This document shows, piece by piece, positions 23,071 to 33,760 of a DNA stretch of 64,000 nucleotides (positions are counted from its first letter, which is position 1; each line of letters starts with the position of its first letter). This DNA comes from Lepidostoma basale (lineage: Eukaryota; Arthropoda; Insecta; Trichoptera; Lepidostomatidae): the NCBI GenBank assembly GCA_022606425.2, contig JAHDVF020000184.1:1-64000 (forward strand), given 5' to 3'. The notes beneath the pieces were generated by a model. The model did no database searches and was not told where the DNA came from. It saw nothing but the letters and a program-made list of their open reading frames with translations. Made by a program: the position numbers and the translations under genes.

Positions 23071-24165
23071 ATGAAAGCTTCGTACTTAATTAAAACATCT
23101 ACATATTATGTTTATAGAATACAATCCAACATTATAAATAAAGTTTATAGAATACAAACCAACATTGTAAATAAAGTTGTATTTTGATATGAAAATTTTA
23201 ATAAATCTAAAATTCTTTAATGTATTTTTAAAATTATTATATAATTAAAATCGCATATATTTTGCTCAGAAATTTCGTGATAAGTTCACATACCGCCTTA
23301 GAGTTATAAGCATTATATTTTAGCATTTTGCGTACTTTTTGCGACAGGTCACACGACAGATTGTGACTGGGAGAACCGCCTAGGGAAAAAAACAGAAAAT
23401 CTGTTTTCACGCGTTTTTGCGGTACGGTTAAAGAGGCTTGAGAAAATATCGTAATCCTCTATTAGAAATGAAGTATATTGAAATAAAATAAGACGTATTG
23501 CTTGTAGATTCATAGTGAGCTTACTCTACTGTTAGGGGTTCACAGAATTTGGAAAATGGTTCGAAGTTCATGTCAAAGTCCTTAACAGGTCTCTGAGTGT
23601 TAAGTTCGATTCTGAGTGAAAAGTTTGAAGGGAAACGGGCCGTGAGAAATACTCTGGGGATTATCATAACTCGGGGGTGTATTTCCCGGTCCTCGTCGCC
23701 CTATTAAAGGTTACTTCACCCCCCAGAGACGTTATCCAAATTTGTATTTTAAAAACAAACAACTTCATCAAAAGTAAGCGCCAATAGAATCGAATGATGA
23801 AATTTGATGTTGCCTTGTTATCAAAACACCGCTAGACACTAATCATTTAGTAAAACAAATATCATACTTTCATTTGAAATTATTTTTATAATTGGCAAAT
23901 ATTTTTTATTGAAACATATACTTTCATATTCTTTATTTATTGATCGCACGCCTGAAATTTAAATTTCATTAAATACATAAAAAATGTTACAACGTCTGGT
24001 TTCTAGAAGTTTACAGAAATGCGTGTTTTGCTTTGCTAAAGAATTATTAGAAATAAAGACAAAAGTGGAAGAAGTTATTAAAAATACATCGCTAATTTTT
24101 TTATTAAACAATATTATATAAAAATGTAAGCTGTAATCAGTTTATATTCCATTGTATTTAAAAAA
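23071..24165. other. AT-rich sequence with a family A arm
   Basis: 24050-24125 (AATAAAGACAAAAGTGGAAG, ACATCGCTAA, ATATTATATAAAA) is the right arm of family A without its ribozyme-like core. 23340-23720 is less AT-rich and unrecognised. Confidence 0.4.
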
Positions 24166-24169
24166 CATA

Positions 24170-25015
24170 ATTTATAATGACATTAATATATAATGACATA
24201 GAAGAGGTAGCTGGCCTGGGACTAGGTTATAAAATGGGCAGTAAAACTGTGAATGTCATTTGCTATGCGGACGATGCCGCATTAATAGCAGAGTCTGAAG
24301 ATGACCTGCAAAGAATGTTGTACAAATTCCACACAGTATCCCAAAGGCTAAATATGGCTATATCAGTCAACAAAACAAAAAGTCTCACTATATCTAGGCA
24401 ACCTGCAAGATGTAAACTGACTGTTGATGATATACCTGTGGAACAGGTGATGAGTTTCAGGTATTTGGGAGTGGAGATCTGCAGCCAAAGTGACCTTTAT
24501 ACCGAAGTACGTGAACAAGTCAGTAAAGCCTCTGCCGTGTCAGGATGCCTGAAGAATCTGGTCTGGAAAAACAAGCACATGCGTATCGACAGCAAGATCA
24601 GAATCTACAAAACATGCGTGCGACCCATCATGACGTACGCTGTAGAGACGCGGGCTGACACTGTGCGAACCAAGGGACTACTAAGAACATCGGAGATGAA
24701 GGTCCTAAGATCAATTACTGGAAAAACCCTCCGAGATCGTGTCCGCAACGCAGACATAAGAAAAACCTGCGAAATAGAGGATATCGTTCAGTGGAGTAGA
24801 TCCAGAAGAAGATACTGGAGGGACCATGTAGCCCGAATGGATGGTGATAGACTCGCATATACAGCCGCCTATGAAATCCCTTCCGGACACCGCCCACCTG
24901 GAAGACCGCCTAAGAGATGGAGGGACAGCTGGATCTCATCATCCGACGAGATATGATTTCTGTGTCACAGATCGTCAGATCTATCAAAAGAAGAAGAAGA
25001 AGAAGATTAATATCA
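24170..25015 (+). mobile_element. RTE-like LINE, reverse transcriptase C-terminal part (subfamily d)
   Basis: The longest open frame of the window, 24177-24956 (259 codons). Residues 30-33 are YADD, the reverse transcriptase active site, in VICYADDAALIAES. RYLGVEICSQSDLYTEVREQ begins the thumb, KIRIYKTCVRPIMTYAVET follows, and the C-terminus has GHRPPGRPPKRWRDSWI. A GAAGAAGAAGAAGAAG tail (24987-25004) marks the 3' end. The endonuclease and the RT fingers are missing, so it is a 5'-truncated copy and not active, but it has no internal stop, which suggests a fairly recent insertion. The ATG lies inside the RT domain and is not the real start. Confidence 0.85.
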
Positions 25016-25064
25016 ATATTTGAATTTAGTAAATTCATTTTAATATTATAAGAATCTTGTTCAC

Positions 25065-25200
25065 AACCCCTGATCTGCATGTATATAAAGGAGCAAGTTT
25101 AATAAGAGTGTCACTAGTCCGTCGATGCCAGCTAGCCGGGCGAAATCACTTTCAAAATAAAAAGAAAAAGTGGAAGTATTTATTTTAAAAGCGTCGTTAT
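25065..25200 (+). repeat. Family A element with worn hammerhead-like motif
   Basis: GTGTCACTAGTCCGTCGATGCCAGC, then GGGCGAAATCAC, then AAAGTGGAAGTATTTA at 25110-25180. The upstream flank ACCCCTGATCTGCAT is shared with 33735-33752 (inverted), so it belongs to the element. Confidence 0.55.
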
Positions 25201-26095
25201 ATTTATTATTATTAAACATTGAAGTGTATAGGGTCAAAAGGGAGTTTTAGTTTTTTTTATCCATTTCTGCAATCAATTGTTTTCTTAATCTTTTTTTTTT
25301 ATATAATTACCAAAATATTGTTCTTTTTCTGTAAACATTAAGGAATTTAGAACACCAAACGCCTTCGGGGATGGATAATTAAAATCCTGGGGACAGGTAT
25401 AAAATACGTTGGCTATGTTAGAAAGTCTTAAATAAAATATATAATATCTCATACCGATAAAAAAACACATTATTTTAAGCATTCTTTTGAATTTTAATCC
25501 CTAAAAATCGAGGTTGTCGAGGCATAAAGCTCCCGAGACTTATTTTGACTGACAATGCTTTTATCAAAAACATTCAAGTAAATTCTTTAAATTAATTCGA
25601 ACAAAACATAAAATTGTATGACAGAGCTTTCCACCTTTCCACGAAAGGCGATTTTAACACTATTTTTACGAGAAATTATACAGAGAATAATCGGCTTTTA
25701 ACCAAATTCTTGTACAGCAGAAAAATTCTTGTTTATTTTGTTTTTGTTTTTTTCTTAATATGTCCGCCATTTTTTTTACTTATAAATAAAAAACAAAATC
25801 TGTAGTTTGCGCTAAAGCCACTGATAGAGTGAAGCAAATTTTTATTTTAGATGAGCCTTAATTGAGTTATCAACACGCCGCCAGCAATATACCAACTTTT
25901 TGAGGCATTCCGTTCGCCGGCTGTTCATGTTTATAAAAAATGTGATGTTTTATATGTTTTTCAAAAGTATATTCGTGGAGCTTAATTAACCTTATATCAA
26001 TATCTATAATAGTATTTTCATTTAAAAATAGGATTTTTTTTCGAGGGTCTAAACCAGAATGATTCCTTAAAGTTAAGTTGTCAGAAAACATGTAT
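25201..26095. other. AT-rich sequence, no gene seen
   Basis: Nothing recognised. Confidence 0.4.
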
Positions 26096-26099
26096 TTTC

Positions 26100-26330
26100 C
26101 ATTAATACTTATTTATTGTTACTCGAACAATGATGTAACACTCGTATTAAATAATGAATACGAATAAAAACGCCCGATTTCTAGAAGTTTTATGTTGGTT
26201 TATGGAATGACATGTCTCGCTTTCAAAGGCATTATCAAATGTAATAATGATTTAGAAATATTGAATAATGTCTTAGCGAGGCGAAACATGTCAATCTCAT
26301 GAACTATAATAAAACTTCTAGATAATAGGC
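26100..26330. repeat. Family B inverted dimer with two hammerhead-like motifs
   Basis: Minus-strand half at 26209-26240 (GACATGTCTCGC...GGCATTATCAAATG) faces a plus-strand half ending GCGAAACATGTC at 26281-26292. The arms CTAGAAGTTTTAT (26181) and ATAAAACTTCTAG (26309-26321) are inverted. The left outer flank (CGAACAATGATGTAACACTC) matches the copy at 59885. Confidence 0.65.
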
Positions 26331-26690
26331 TATCTCTATTAGGAATTTCCTGGAGAGACCACATCACAAATAAGGAGGTTCTCCAAAGAATCGAAGGAGG
26401 AAGGCACCTGCTCAGGACCTTGTCCGAAAGGCGTGCAAGATGGATCGGCCATGTAATACGACAAGAAGGCCTCTTACATGCCATAATGGAGGGTATAACC
26501 GAGGGGACAACCTCTAGGGGACGCCCACGCCGAGAGTACCTGGAGGACCTGTTGGTGGACGTGCGCTGCTCATCATATGCAGATTTCAAAAGAGCCGCAC
26601 AAGACAGAGAAGAATGGAAGAGAAGAATAGAAGAAATTGCTGCAAACCAATCCCAGAATGGAAACCAGAGAAGAAGATAATAGGCATATT
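26331..26690 (+). mobile_element. RTE-like LINE 3' end (subfamily b)
   Basis: ISWRDHITNKEVLQRIEGGR, then the frame 26420-26680: MSERRARWIGHVIRQEGLLH, GRPRREYLEDLLVDVRCSSY, DREEWKRRIEEIAANQSQ and an AGAAGAAGATAA end. It is very similar to 41035-41385. 5' truncated; abuts the family B element. Confidence 0.8.
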
Positions 26691-26704
26691 AATTGAAGTC
26701 TTTA

Positions 26705-26885
26705 TAATATATATAATACTTCTTCTTTTCTTCTTCATTTTCAGCCTATTCCCTTCATTCCTGGATAAGGCCTCCTCAGTTTGCTTCCACGCCACTCTGT
26801 CTCTTGTTGACTCCATCCAGACGTTTTCAGTTGTATTAATAGCTTACTGTTTTTCCATTGTTTTCAGGCCCAAGTGCTTTGATGA
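26705..26885 (-). mobile_element. Probable RTE-like LINE 3' end (subfamily f)
   Basis: The plus strand begins CTTCTTCTTTTCTTCTTC; minus-strand frame 26816-26586 starts MESTRDRVAWKQTEEALSRN, a DR..WK..EEA block usual at LINE C-termini, followed by a GAA-type tail. Confidence 0.5.
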
Positions 26886-27450
26886 CTGACAGGTGGATAC
26901 GTTAGGATTTAACATTTCTAGTGTGTTTATATGATTCCTAACGTAGGTGTATATCATATATTGTTTTCGTTAATTAAGTAAGCTAACGAAAATAAACATG
27001 GTTTGTGCCTAGCAACCCTTTTTCACACTAATGAAATGCGAGAATATTGCGTGGAAGGAAGCTGTTATATCATAAAATCTTCATTAATTCGTTACAGACT
27101 CTTTTGTTGGCATCGTTATATTTATATAATAAATCAAGATGATAATAGTCTAATATTAGAAAACAAATACTCGCATACGTAAATAAGAGTTATTCTTTTA
27201 TTTTGCTGCTATGGCACACTCAAGTTTTGAGCTTATGGACTTAACATGACCGGTCCTACGTGGATAATGTAGCAACTGCAATAATTCAGGGCTGATTATC
27301 ACATTGGTGCCAAGTATCAAAAAAGTAAAAAAAAAATTGATTTTGAATTCAATTTGTATTAAACATAAAAGGCAATAACTGTGCAACGGTGCAAAGTCGT
27401 TGAATAATATAGTTTAGTTAAAACATCACCCTTAAGATTCCTCCCGTGCT
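26886..27450. other. AT-rich sequence, no gene seen
   Basis: Nothing recognised. Confidence 0.4.
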
Positions 27451-27456
27451 ACGTGA

Positions 27457-27684
27457 CAACCTTCGTGGCAGAGTAGCAAGACCTATGACTACCACACCAA
27501 AGGTTCTGGGTGTGATTCCCGCATTGGAAGTGTGATTGTTACACTGCCTTTGGCCTGGGTAAAATTCACGTGACAATCAAATGGCGATAGATTAGTTACC
27601 TATCACATGTCATGAGAATCAACATGATAGTTAAAAACAAATTGTATACAGTAATTTTGTTTAAACGACCTATTGTATACACGT
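27457..27684 (+). mobile_element. tRNA-derived SINE, near full length
   Basis: CAACCTTCGTGGCAGAGTAG (A box) and GGTGTGATTCCCGC (worn B box), then GTGTGATTGTTACACTG, CACGTGACAATCAAATGG and TAGATTAGTTACCTATCAC. The tail AATTGTATACAGTAATT... TATTGTATACA is shared with 29577-29772 and 41624-41850, showing that it is part of the element. Confidence 0.8.
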
Positions 27685-27819
27685 TTGTTTAAACTACTAA
27701 ACACCTCGGTAATAATAAGCTACAATTTAATAGGATATTTCGTTGCTTCAACACATTTTCTGTAGATACCCACAAAATGATATCCTACTTGAATGCAAGA
27801 TCATCTAATAATTTTATTG

Positions 27820-28130
27820 AAATCTCTCGGTGGAAGTTTATTTTAAAAATACATTTTTCTACCAGTCTGCCGATGCCAGCGAGGCTGGCAAAACCAGTCG
27901 CTGTCGAAATAAAGCCACAGTATTAAAAATAGTTGTAAGAAAATATTGTTCGATTATTTTTTTGATAAACTTAAGGCGTTCAAACTGCGGTTTTCCACAA
28001 TGAGGAATTTTTTCGTTTGTAAATATAGTTCTTCCGTTGATGAAGGTAAAAAGCATTCGGAACAAGTCGAGAAAAATAAACTCTGAAGTGGAAAAAGAGT
28101 GTTTTAATTCATGAACATATCGTAATTGTT
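27820..28130 (+). repeat. Family A and family C elements in tandem
   Basis: 27864-27899: CTGCCGATGCCAGC, GGCTGGCAAAACCAGTCGC, family A. 27965-28120: outer end CTTAAGGCGTTCAAACTG, then TTGATGAAGG (28037-28046), GGAACAAGTCGAG (28059-28071), AATAAACTC and GTGTTTTAATTCATG, family C. Both cores carry one or two changes. Confidence 0.6.
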
Positions 28131-28239
28131 TGATTTCATTATTATATGAAAACTGTATGAGATAAGAAATAATGATATAACGATAGTGAAAATACAACAT
28201 TAAAAGTATAAAACTCCACAAAGCATGTAAATAAAAACA

Positions 28240-28650
28240 AACCATCAAACCTTTTCGGGTCAGGGGTAGGCAGAGAGAATGGACCGCCATACTACTATAT
28301 CCTGACACACCTCTCTAGCTTCCTCCACATTCATACGATCGATTCTTCCGTCTTCTATGCCATATTTTCCTCGGTCTGCCTCGACACCGTACTCCATTTA
28401 AATCGTAAACATGTACATTTTTAACTATTCGTTCTCCATCCATGCGCTCCATATGTTCGAACCAACGCAGCGATCCTTTGATTATTTTGTTCATATATGA
28501 GATTATGTTGTACATCGTTTTATCACACATACGTCTTAGGGACCTCATCTCTACCGCATTTATTCTGCTCTTATCCTTATTCTGCCAGTTTTATGCTTCG
28601 CTTCCATACATAAGAGTTGGGATCAGATCTGCAAGTGTCCTTTCGGCTTC
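28240..28650 (-). mobile_element. RTE-like LINE 3' end (subfamily a)
   Basis: The minus frame 28548-28315 contains MRSLRRMCDKTMYN, GSLRWFEHMERMDGERIVKN and CRGRPRKIWH, followed on the plus strand by GGGGTAGGCAGAGAGAATGG (reverse of the AYP end). The tail is lost. Confidence 0.75.
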
Positions 28651-29070
28651 ATTGATAAATTATTGTTTTCAATAACTATTTTATAACATTAAAAGTAAAA
28701 AGTCCACAAAGCATGAAAATAACACGATGCAATAAAATTAGGAAAGAAGAGCGCTAAAACTGTACATGTCTGCTTGTCCCTAAAATGGTTGGAAAACTAA
28801 TTAAGTTTTAACTCTATTCACGTTTCATACGTATATGAACAATTCAGTGACGTTCGCGGGGATTCAAGATTACAAGTTGGACCATACAATCCTTCTTTTG
28901 AAGCCCCCTCGCTGGCCAGTACATTCGTCAGTGAATCGGATGCTCATTAAATATAATGACTTCACTACAGACTGAAGGCTTATTCCCATTCCACCCGGTT
29001 GCCATGGCGACACGGCTAGGGCGGCCTCAAACACACGAGAAGGCAGATCTACTAAAGGTACCATTTTATA
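28651..29070. other. Partly GC-richer sequence, no gene seen
   Basis: 28860-29060 is less AT-rich than its neighbourhood, is open on the minus strand, and shows no family motif. It contains an X-box-like palindrome (next entry). Confidence 0.35.
28998..29011. promoter_or_regulatory. X-box-like palindrome (possible RFX-type site)
   Basis: GTTGCCATGGCGAC is one base from the palindromic RFX consensus GTTGCCATGGCAAC. It is a sequence match only; no gene start is visible nearby. Confidence 0.25.
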
Positions 29071-29074
29071 AATT

Positions 29075-29240
29075 GTTGTTTTGAATAACTTTTTAAAAAC
29101 ATTGTATTTTCACTACACTTTTTTATACCTTTCACAAACATGTTTCGGGATACAGACTTTTTTCCTCCAGTGTATGAAAATGAATTTAAAATTGCAAAAA
29201 AGTGTTGTGAGAGAAAATATAAAACATGAATATTTGAAAA
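29075..29240 (-). repeat. Family H inverted-arm element with hammerhead-like motif
   Basis: Arms CATTGTATTTTCACTACACTT (29100-29120) and AAGTGTTGTGAGAGAAAATA (29201-29220) are inverted copies. Minus strand 29172-29137: CTGGAGGA, then CGAAACATGTTTGTG. TACA before and TGTG after would pair as stem I. The CTGGAGG core deviates at two positions. Confidence 0.5.
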
Positions 29241-29263
29241 TATGACCAAATTATTTAATTAAT

Positions 29264-29502
29264 AAAGGCCGTTCCACACTGTTTAAAACAAGCTCTCCAC
29301 AAGGGTGACCTAGGTGGAATGTGGAGCCCCACATGTGGAATGCGTGTTTACAACAGTTTACAACACGCATACTATGCGCATTCATCCACAAAGGTTGTTG
29401 AAGGTCAAACGAATTTTGGTTTCAAATAAGTGTCTACACAGTTTTAAACCACCGGTGGGGGCCGATGTGGAGAGCTTGTTTAAAACAGTGTGGTACGGCT
29501 TT
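29264..29502. mobile_element. MITE with about 37-bp terminal inverted repeats
   Basis: Left arm 29264-29301 (AAAGGCCGTTCCACACTG, TTTAAAACAAGCTCTCCACA) and right arm 29466-29502 are inverted with one indel and one mismatch. A second palindrome (GCGTGTTTACAAC...GTTTACAACACGC) sits inside. TAA or TTA flanks would fit a Harbinger-type 3-bp duplication, but the boundary is ambiguous. Confidence 0.75.
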
Positions 29503-29855
29503 AAGTCAGAACAAACGCCGTGCGTGTCACAGTGTGTGCATGTAAATAAGTCGCTAGAGTTTTTCTGTTTTTTTAATGTATACAACAGGTCGTTTGAACC
29601 CAATTACTGTATACAATTTATTTTTTTAGCTATTATATTGATTCTCGTGACATGTGAATTTTACACCAGAACAAAGACAGTGTGACAATCACACTGTCAT
29701 CACCGGGAACCTAACCCGGGGCCTTCGGTACGGATGTCAGAGCTCTTACAACTCTGCCACAAAGGTCGTCGAGTTAGATCAGTATAGAACAGTGTGGCAG
29801 TCCACCCTCTCTGCTTACCCTTACGGTGAAATGGCGTGATGGTTAGTTAGTTTGA
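29503..29855 (+). mobile_element. RTE-like LINE 3' end (subfamily a) split by a SINE
   Basis: 29503-29555 holds the ACVSRCM-type block (CGCCGTGCGTGTCACAGTG); 29770-29850 resumes with AGAACAGTGTGGCAGTCCAC, CTCTGCTTACCC and GATGGTTAGTTAG. GAGTT on both sides of the SINE may be its target duplication. Confidence 0.65.
29577..29772 (-). mobile_element. tRNA-derived SINE
   Basis: Minus strand: GACCTTTGTGGCAGAGTTG, GGTTAGGTTCCCGGTG, CAGTGTGATTGTCACACTG, then CACATGTCACGAGAATC and the GTATACA-containing tail. The part between the CACGTGACA and CACATGTCA blocks is deleted. Confidence 0.75.
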
Positions 29856-29981
29856 TATTTGATGCAGAGTTTCATATCACTGTTAACAGAAACAATAAAT
29901 AGAATATTTTTTTTGTATACAAATTCTGAAATTTTACCCATTGCGGGTTAATCATTTTTTCAGAATTAATTGTAACAAAAT

Positions 29982-30237
29982 GTCTTAATAGATGGCGCTA
30001 GTGTAGGTGTACCTACCAACAGTGAAGTTATTAAAAAATATTAACATATGCAGGTTCCAAAAATTTGTCAGACGTGTTGTCGTAAGAAGGGCGGAATGGT
30101 GAATGTTGTTAAACATAAAGTGATCGATTAACCCAACCAATGACAGGTCATAGGTCCTGTAAACGCCTCGACTACCATATTTTGTTTCCAAAGAATTTAC
30201 ATATTCGTCTCTATTGAGATACAATTAATCCTTAAAC
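29982..30237 (+). repeat. Unclassified dispersed repeat U1, copy 2
   Basis: Counterpart of 18520-18782; the first 80 bases are more diverged than the rest. Confidence 0.6.
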
Positions 30238-30245
30238 AATAAATA

Positions 30246-30855
30246 TGTTCAAAATGTTCAAACTTTGAGAACAAACGAAACGAAAGTATAGTATCCAGTT
30301 TTGTCGGTTGTGAGTAATCCTGTGCTATATTTTCATCATGCGCACATTTCCTAACGCTGAGAGAAATTCTGTAATGACGGGTATCTGTAAATAAGGGTAC
30401 TAATATTCGAGCGGGCTGCAGGAGCTGATATGAAGTGTGACAGTGACGGTTCGTGGACAGGGGTGGTTTCGGGGGGCACCTTGATGGATACGTGTGAAGG
30501 GTTGTAACCAGTGGCGGCTGTATATATATATATTACATATAATATATACAAACAAACGTTTTATTTTCAAATAATAATATTATTATTCTTCTTCTTTTGA
30601 TTTTGTGTATAAGTGAATTATTTTGGTCAATTTGATTCTTGCCGCACTTTATAATAATTATTTGTGACACTTAATACGTTTGTACTGTTTTGATGTTAAA
30701 ATTATAAAAGTTATTTCGTTGATATAAAGAATTTTGACAGGTGTTAAAATAAAATTTTCATTTGTTCCAATGACAATTTGAATAATTTCTTCAATAATAT
30801 TTAAAGTTCTTACTGGTGTTGGATTGTTTAAATTGCCTATTTACAGTTATTTAGA
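30246..30855. other. No gene seen
   Basis: 30350-30520 is GC-richer and unrecognised; the rest is AT-rich. Confidence 0.4.
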
Positions 30856-30929
30856 ATATCAGTGGATATGTGAAATATAAATTACCACAAAAGTCTGGAT
30901 CGTCCAGTTTACAACGTTTGCGCCATCTA

Positions 30930-31165
30930 AAAGAACATTATTTGTAATAATTAAATAAAACGATGTTTTTTGACTACTTCCACTTTTGTCTTTATTTAGA
31001 CAGCGACCGGTTTCGCCAGGCTCGCTGGCATCGACAGACTTGTCTGCCAGCGAGCCTGGCAAAACCGGTCGCTGTCTAAATAAAGACAAAAGTGGAAGTA
31101 GTTCAAAAAACATCGTTTTATTTAATTATTATTTAAAATGAACTTCCATCAAGAGATTTCAGTAA
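30930..31165. repeat. Family A inverted dimer with two hammerhead-like motifs
   Basis: The arms (30950-31040 and 31041-31125) are nearly perfect inverted copies: AAACGATGTTTTTTGAC...CTTTATTTAGACAGC and its complement. Minus core 31005-31040 has CTGTCGATGCCAGCGAGCC, TGGCGAAACCGGTC; plus core 31048-31070 has lost CGAT and has AAAACCGGTC. Stem II GCCAG/CTGGC is intact in both. A6 of the hammerhead core is U in this family. Confidence 0.75.
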
Positions 31166-31371
31166 AATCATTTGATTAACATTATTTGTTTTATTATTAG
31201 TATTTTGTTATTTTATTTTATATCATTGTATTTTATATAATTTGTTTTGCATTTATTTTGTGGACGTTGAACGATCGAAGGGCGGGAGATGGCCTATTGG
31301 TGGCGATGAGGTTCGCAACCCATCACACCGCGTCTCTCGCGGGGGCGAAAAGAGAAGGATGGAGTGCCGCA

Positions 31372-31455
31372 TCGGTTAAAGTGTGGCAGTCCATCCTTTC
31401 TGCCTACCCCTTCGGGGAGACGGCGTGATGGTTAGTTTATTAGTTAGTTATTATT
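31372..31455 (+). mobile_element. RTE-like LINE, last 80 bases (subfamily a)
   Basis: GTGTGGCAGTCCATCCTTTC, CTACCCCTTCGGGGAGACGG, GATGGTTAGTTTATTAGTTAG. Severely 5' truncated. Confidence 0.75.
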
Positions 31456-31928
31456 ATTCTTCTTCTACTACTTTTCTCTGGCGCTACAGTTATCGGCCGC
31501 CTTCAAAAAGTTTCTCCAGCCGACCGTATCCTGAGCCCTGGACTTTCACTTCTCTGGTCTGACTCCCAACAATTGTGGATCCTTCAGAAAACCGTCCATC
31601 CAACTAAGCCGCGGTCTTCCCACGCTGCGTTTTCCCTCCGGGCTTGTAAATGTCAACTGTGCGCGTGTTGACAGCTCCTTCATTCATACCAGATATCCAG
31701 CCCACCTAAGCCGTTGGAGTTTTATTAATTTGACGACGTCCGTTTAGTTGTATAGTTCGTACAACTCAGAGTTATGCACGCGTTGCCATATAATATTATC
31801 CTCGCGTTTTGAGCCAAAAATTTTCCTACGGATTTTGCGATTAACAACCGCAACTTCTTGAAATCCACAACACTTAGCGTTCAGGTCTCCGCTCCAAATT
31901 TCAAGACTGGCGTAATGAATGTTTAATA

Positions 31929-33018
31929 TTAGGTCCTTACATATGAAATTGGCGTTTTGCCGTACTGGCAACTTTGATCTCAAATATCTTCTCTTTGGTT
32001 AGGAATTCCAAATTCAAATTTATACAGCTATTTACTCAAGTATTTGTGCTTCGAAAATTATAATTCATTTGTTTTTTCCTCAATTTTTTTTTCTTTGCGT
32101 CACTTAGTTTACAAAATGGAAAACATGAAATATCGCGTTATTTACGAGTACGAGTTCCACCGTGGCACCAGTGCTGCAGAAACGGCTCGAAGGATTAATG
32201 ATGTGTATGGCGATATGATAAAACTGTTTTAATCCACTTGAAGCAAATTGGGAAGGTGAAAACGCTTGAAAGGTGGGTACCTCACGAATTGAGTGAAGCA
32301 AATCAACAAACGCGCGTTGACTGCTGCGTTGCATTACTCAACCGGCACAATAATGAAGGGATTTTGAATCGAATCATTACCTGTGATGAAAAATGGATCC
32401 TGTATGATAATCGAAAGCGCTCATCGCAATGGCTGAACCCTGCCGAACCAGCCAAACCATGCCCCAAGCGAAAATTGACTCCAAAAAAGTTACTTTTGAG
32501 CGTTTGGTGGACTAGTGCTGGTGCCGTTCACTACAGCTTTCTTAAATCTGGCCAGATGTCTATTGTCAGCAACTGCAAACCATGATGGAAAAGCTAGCTG
32601 CTAAACAACCGAGGCTGGTTAATCGCTCTAGGCCACTGCTGCTTCATGATAACGCTAGACCACACACTGCACAACAGACGGCTACCAAATTAGAAGAGCT
32701 TCAATTGGAATGTCTAAGACATCCACCGTACTCTCCGGACCTTGCCCCAACAGATAACTATTTTTTTCGAAATTCGGATAACTTCTTGCAAGGGAAAAAA
32801 TTCAACTCCGATGGGGCAGTCCAAACCGACTTCAAAGATTTTATTGATTCCCGTCCGAATGTTTTTTTTAGTAAAGGGATCGATGAACTACCTATGAGAT
32901 GGCAAAAGTGCATAGATAGCAATGGTACATACTTTGATTAAATAAATATATTATATTTAAAAAAATCAACTTTGTGTTCCTCCCATACAAAACGCCAATT
33001 TCATATGTAAGGACCTAA
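31929..33018 (+). mobile_element. mariner element with internal deletion
   Basis: Terminal inverted repeats of about 31 bp (TTAGGTCCTTACATATGAAA... at 31929-31959 and its complement at 32988-33018) are identical over most of their length and flanked by TA on both sides. The element is 1090 bp; mariners are usually about 1.3 kb, and the difference matches a missing part of the transposase (see next entry). Inserted into the LINE at 31462-33190. Confidence 0.9.
32116..32941 (+). pseudogene. mariner transposase (DD34D), disrupted
   Basis: Cut-and-paste transposase relic. The N-terminus has RVIYEYEFHRGTSAAETARR; roughly 90 residues of the helix-turn-helix region are then missing, and the reading resumes at LKQIGKVKTLERWVPHEL. 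Catalytic blocks are all visible: ITCDEKWILYDN (first D), LLHDNARPH (second D), SPDLAPTD (third D), with 34 residues between second and third, hence DD34D. A frameshift near 32555-32582 separates the first and second D; the end is GTYFD and a stop. Motifs are closest to the cecropia/mori-like mariners from memory; the subfamily is not resolved. Confidence 0.88.
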
Positions 33019-33190
33019 TATGTGCAATGTTTAATTTTCTTCAATATATGGATTGATTTTAGACTTTTCTGGAGGCCGAAGCAGCATCTTGGCAGAGATG
33101 ATGCGCTTTTTTATTTCTCACTTATCCTGTCATTCCAAGTGATCGTTGATCCCAGGTACACCAATTCATTTACATTGATTATCTCAAATT

Positions 33191-33595
33191 ATTACTGATA
33201 TGTATTATAAATAAAGATGACTTCATTTCACAGAATTTCAGTATCAATTATTACGTTCAGAAGTAGAATTCGGAGCTATAAAAACAAGAATACTAGTTAA
33301 ATGAACGTCACAGAAATGAGTGCATAAATATATAAAATGGATAGATTATTCATGCGTACTGATGGCAAAAAATATATATTATATATATTTCAATGATATA
33401 GAATATATACGAATAAACTGAATGTGAGAAAAAATGGTTCTATGAAGTATTTATGGAAAAGCACGCTTAATCAAAAATTAGTTTAAAAGCAATGCACCCG
33501 GATTGAGAAATGAAACGTATCAGTCTGTTCAAATATAAAATAATAAAAATTTCAGAAAACAGAAGTTTTTATTAGTATCACATATTTTATATGGA
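33191..33595. other. AT-rich sequence, no gene seen
   Basis: Nothing recognised. Confidence 0.4.
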
Positions 33596-33599
33596 ATTC

Positions 33600-33760
33600 T
33601 ACTTTTATATAATAATTAAATAAAACAATGTTTTTTCTAACTACTTTCACATTTGTCTTTATTTCGACAGTGACCGGTTTCGCCAGGTTTGCTGGCATCG
33701 ACAGACTAGTGACACTGCCATTCACTCTCTTCCTTATATTCCCATAGATCAGGGGTGGCA
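33600..33760 (-). repeat. Family A element with well-kept hammerhead-like motif
   Basis: Minus strand 33709-33672: CTGTCGATGCCAGC, then CTGGCGAAACCGGTC. Stem II GCCAG/CTGGC; stem III AC/GT with a two-base loop; 5' TAGT can pair with 3' ACTG as stem I. Downstream CGAAATAAAGACAAATGTG. Only A6 departs from the hammerhead core. Confidence 0.65.

Larger units (their letters stand above)
31462..33190 (-). mobile_element. RTE-like LINE 3' part (subfamily f), split by a mariner
   Basis: Minus strand. 33190-33019 encodes NVNELVYLGSTITWN and CCFGLQKSL (thumb). After the mariner it resumes at 31928 with TFITPVLKFGAET, then NRKIRRKIFGSKREDNIIW, VHNSELYELYN, VVKLIKLQRLRWAGY and GKRSVGRPRLSWMDG. The GAA-type tail is the TTCTTCTTC at 31457-31466. 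Several stops. Confidence 0.75.

Noticed and set aside
29314..29685. 123-codon plus-strand frame
   Set aside because: It crosses a MITE, a LINE fragment and a SINE, so it cannot be one gene.
33745..33757. CAGGGGTGGCAAA, a hAT-like end
   Set aside because: The related ACCCCTGATCT sequences at 22145 and 25067 suggest a flank of family A elements; no partner end was found.
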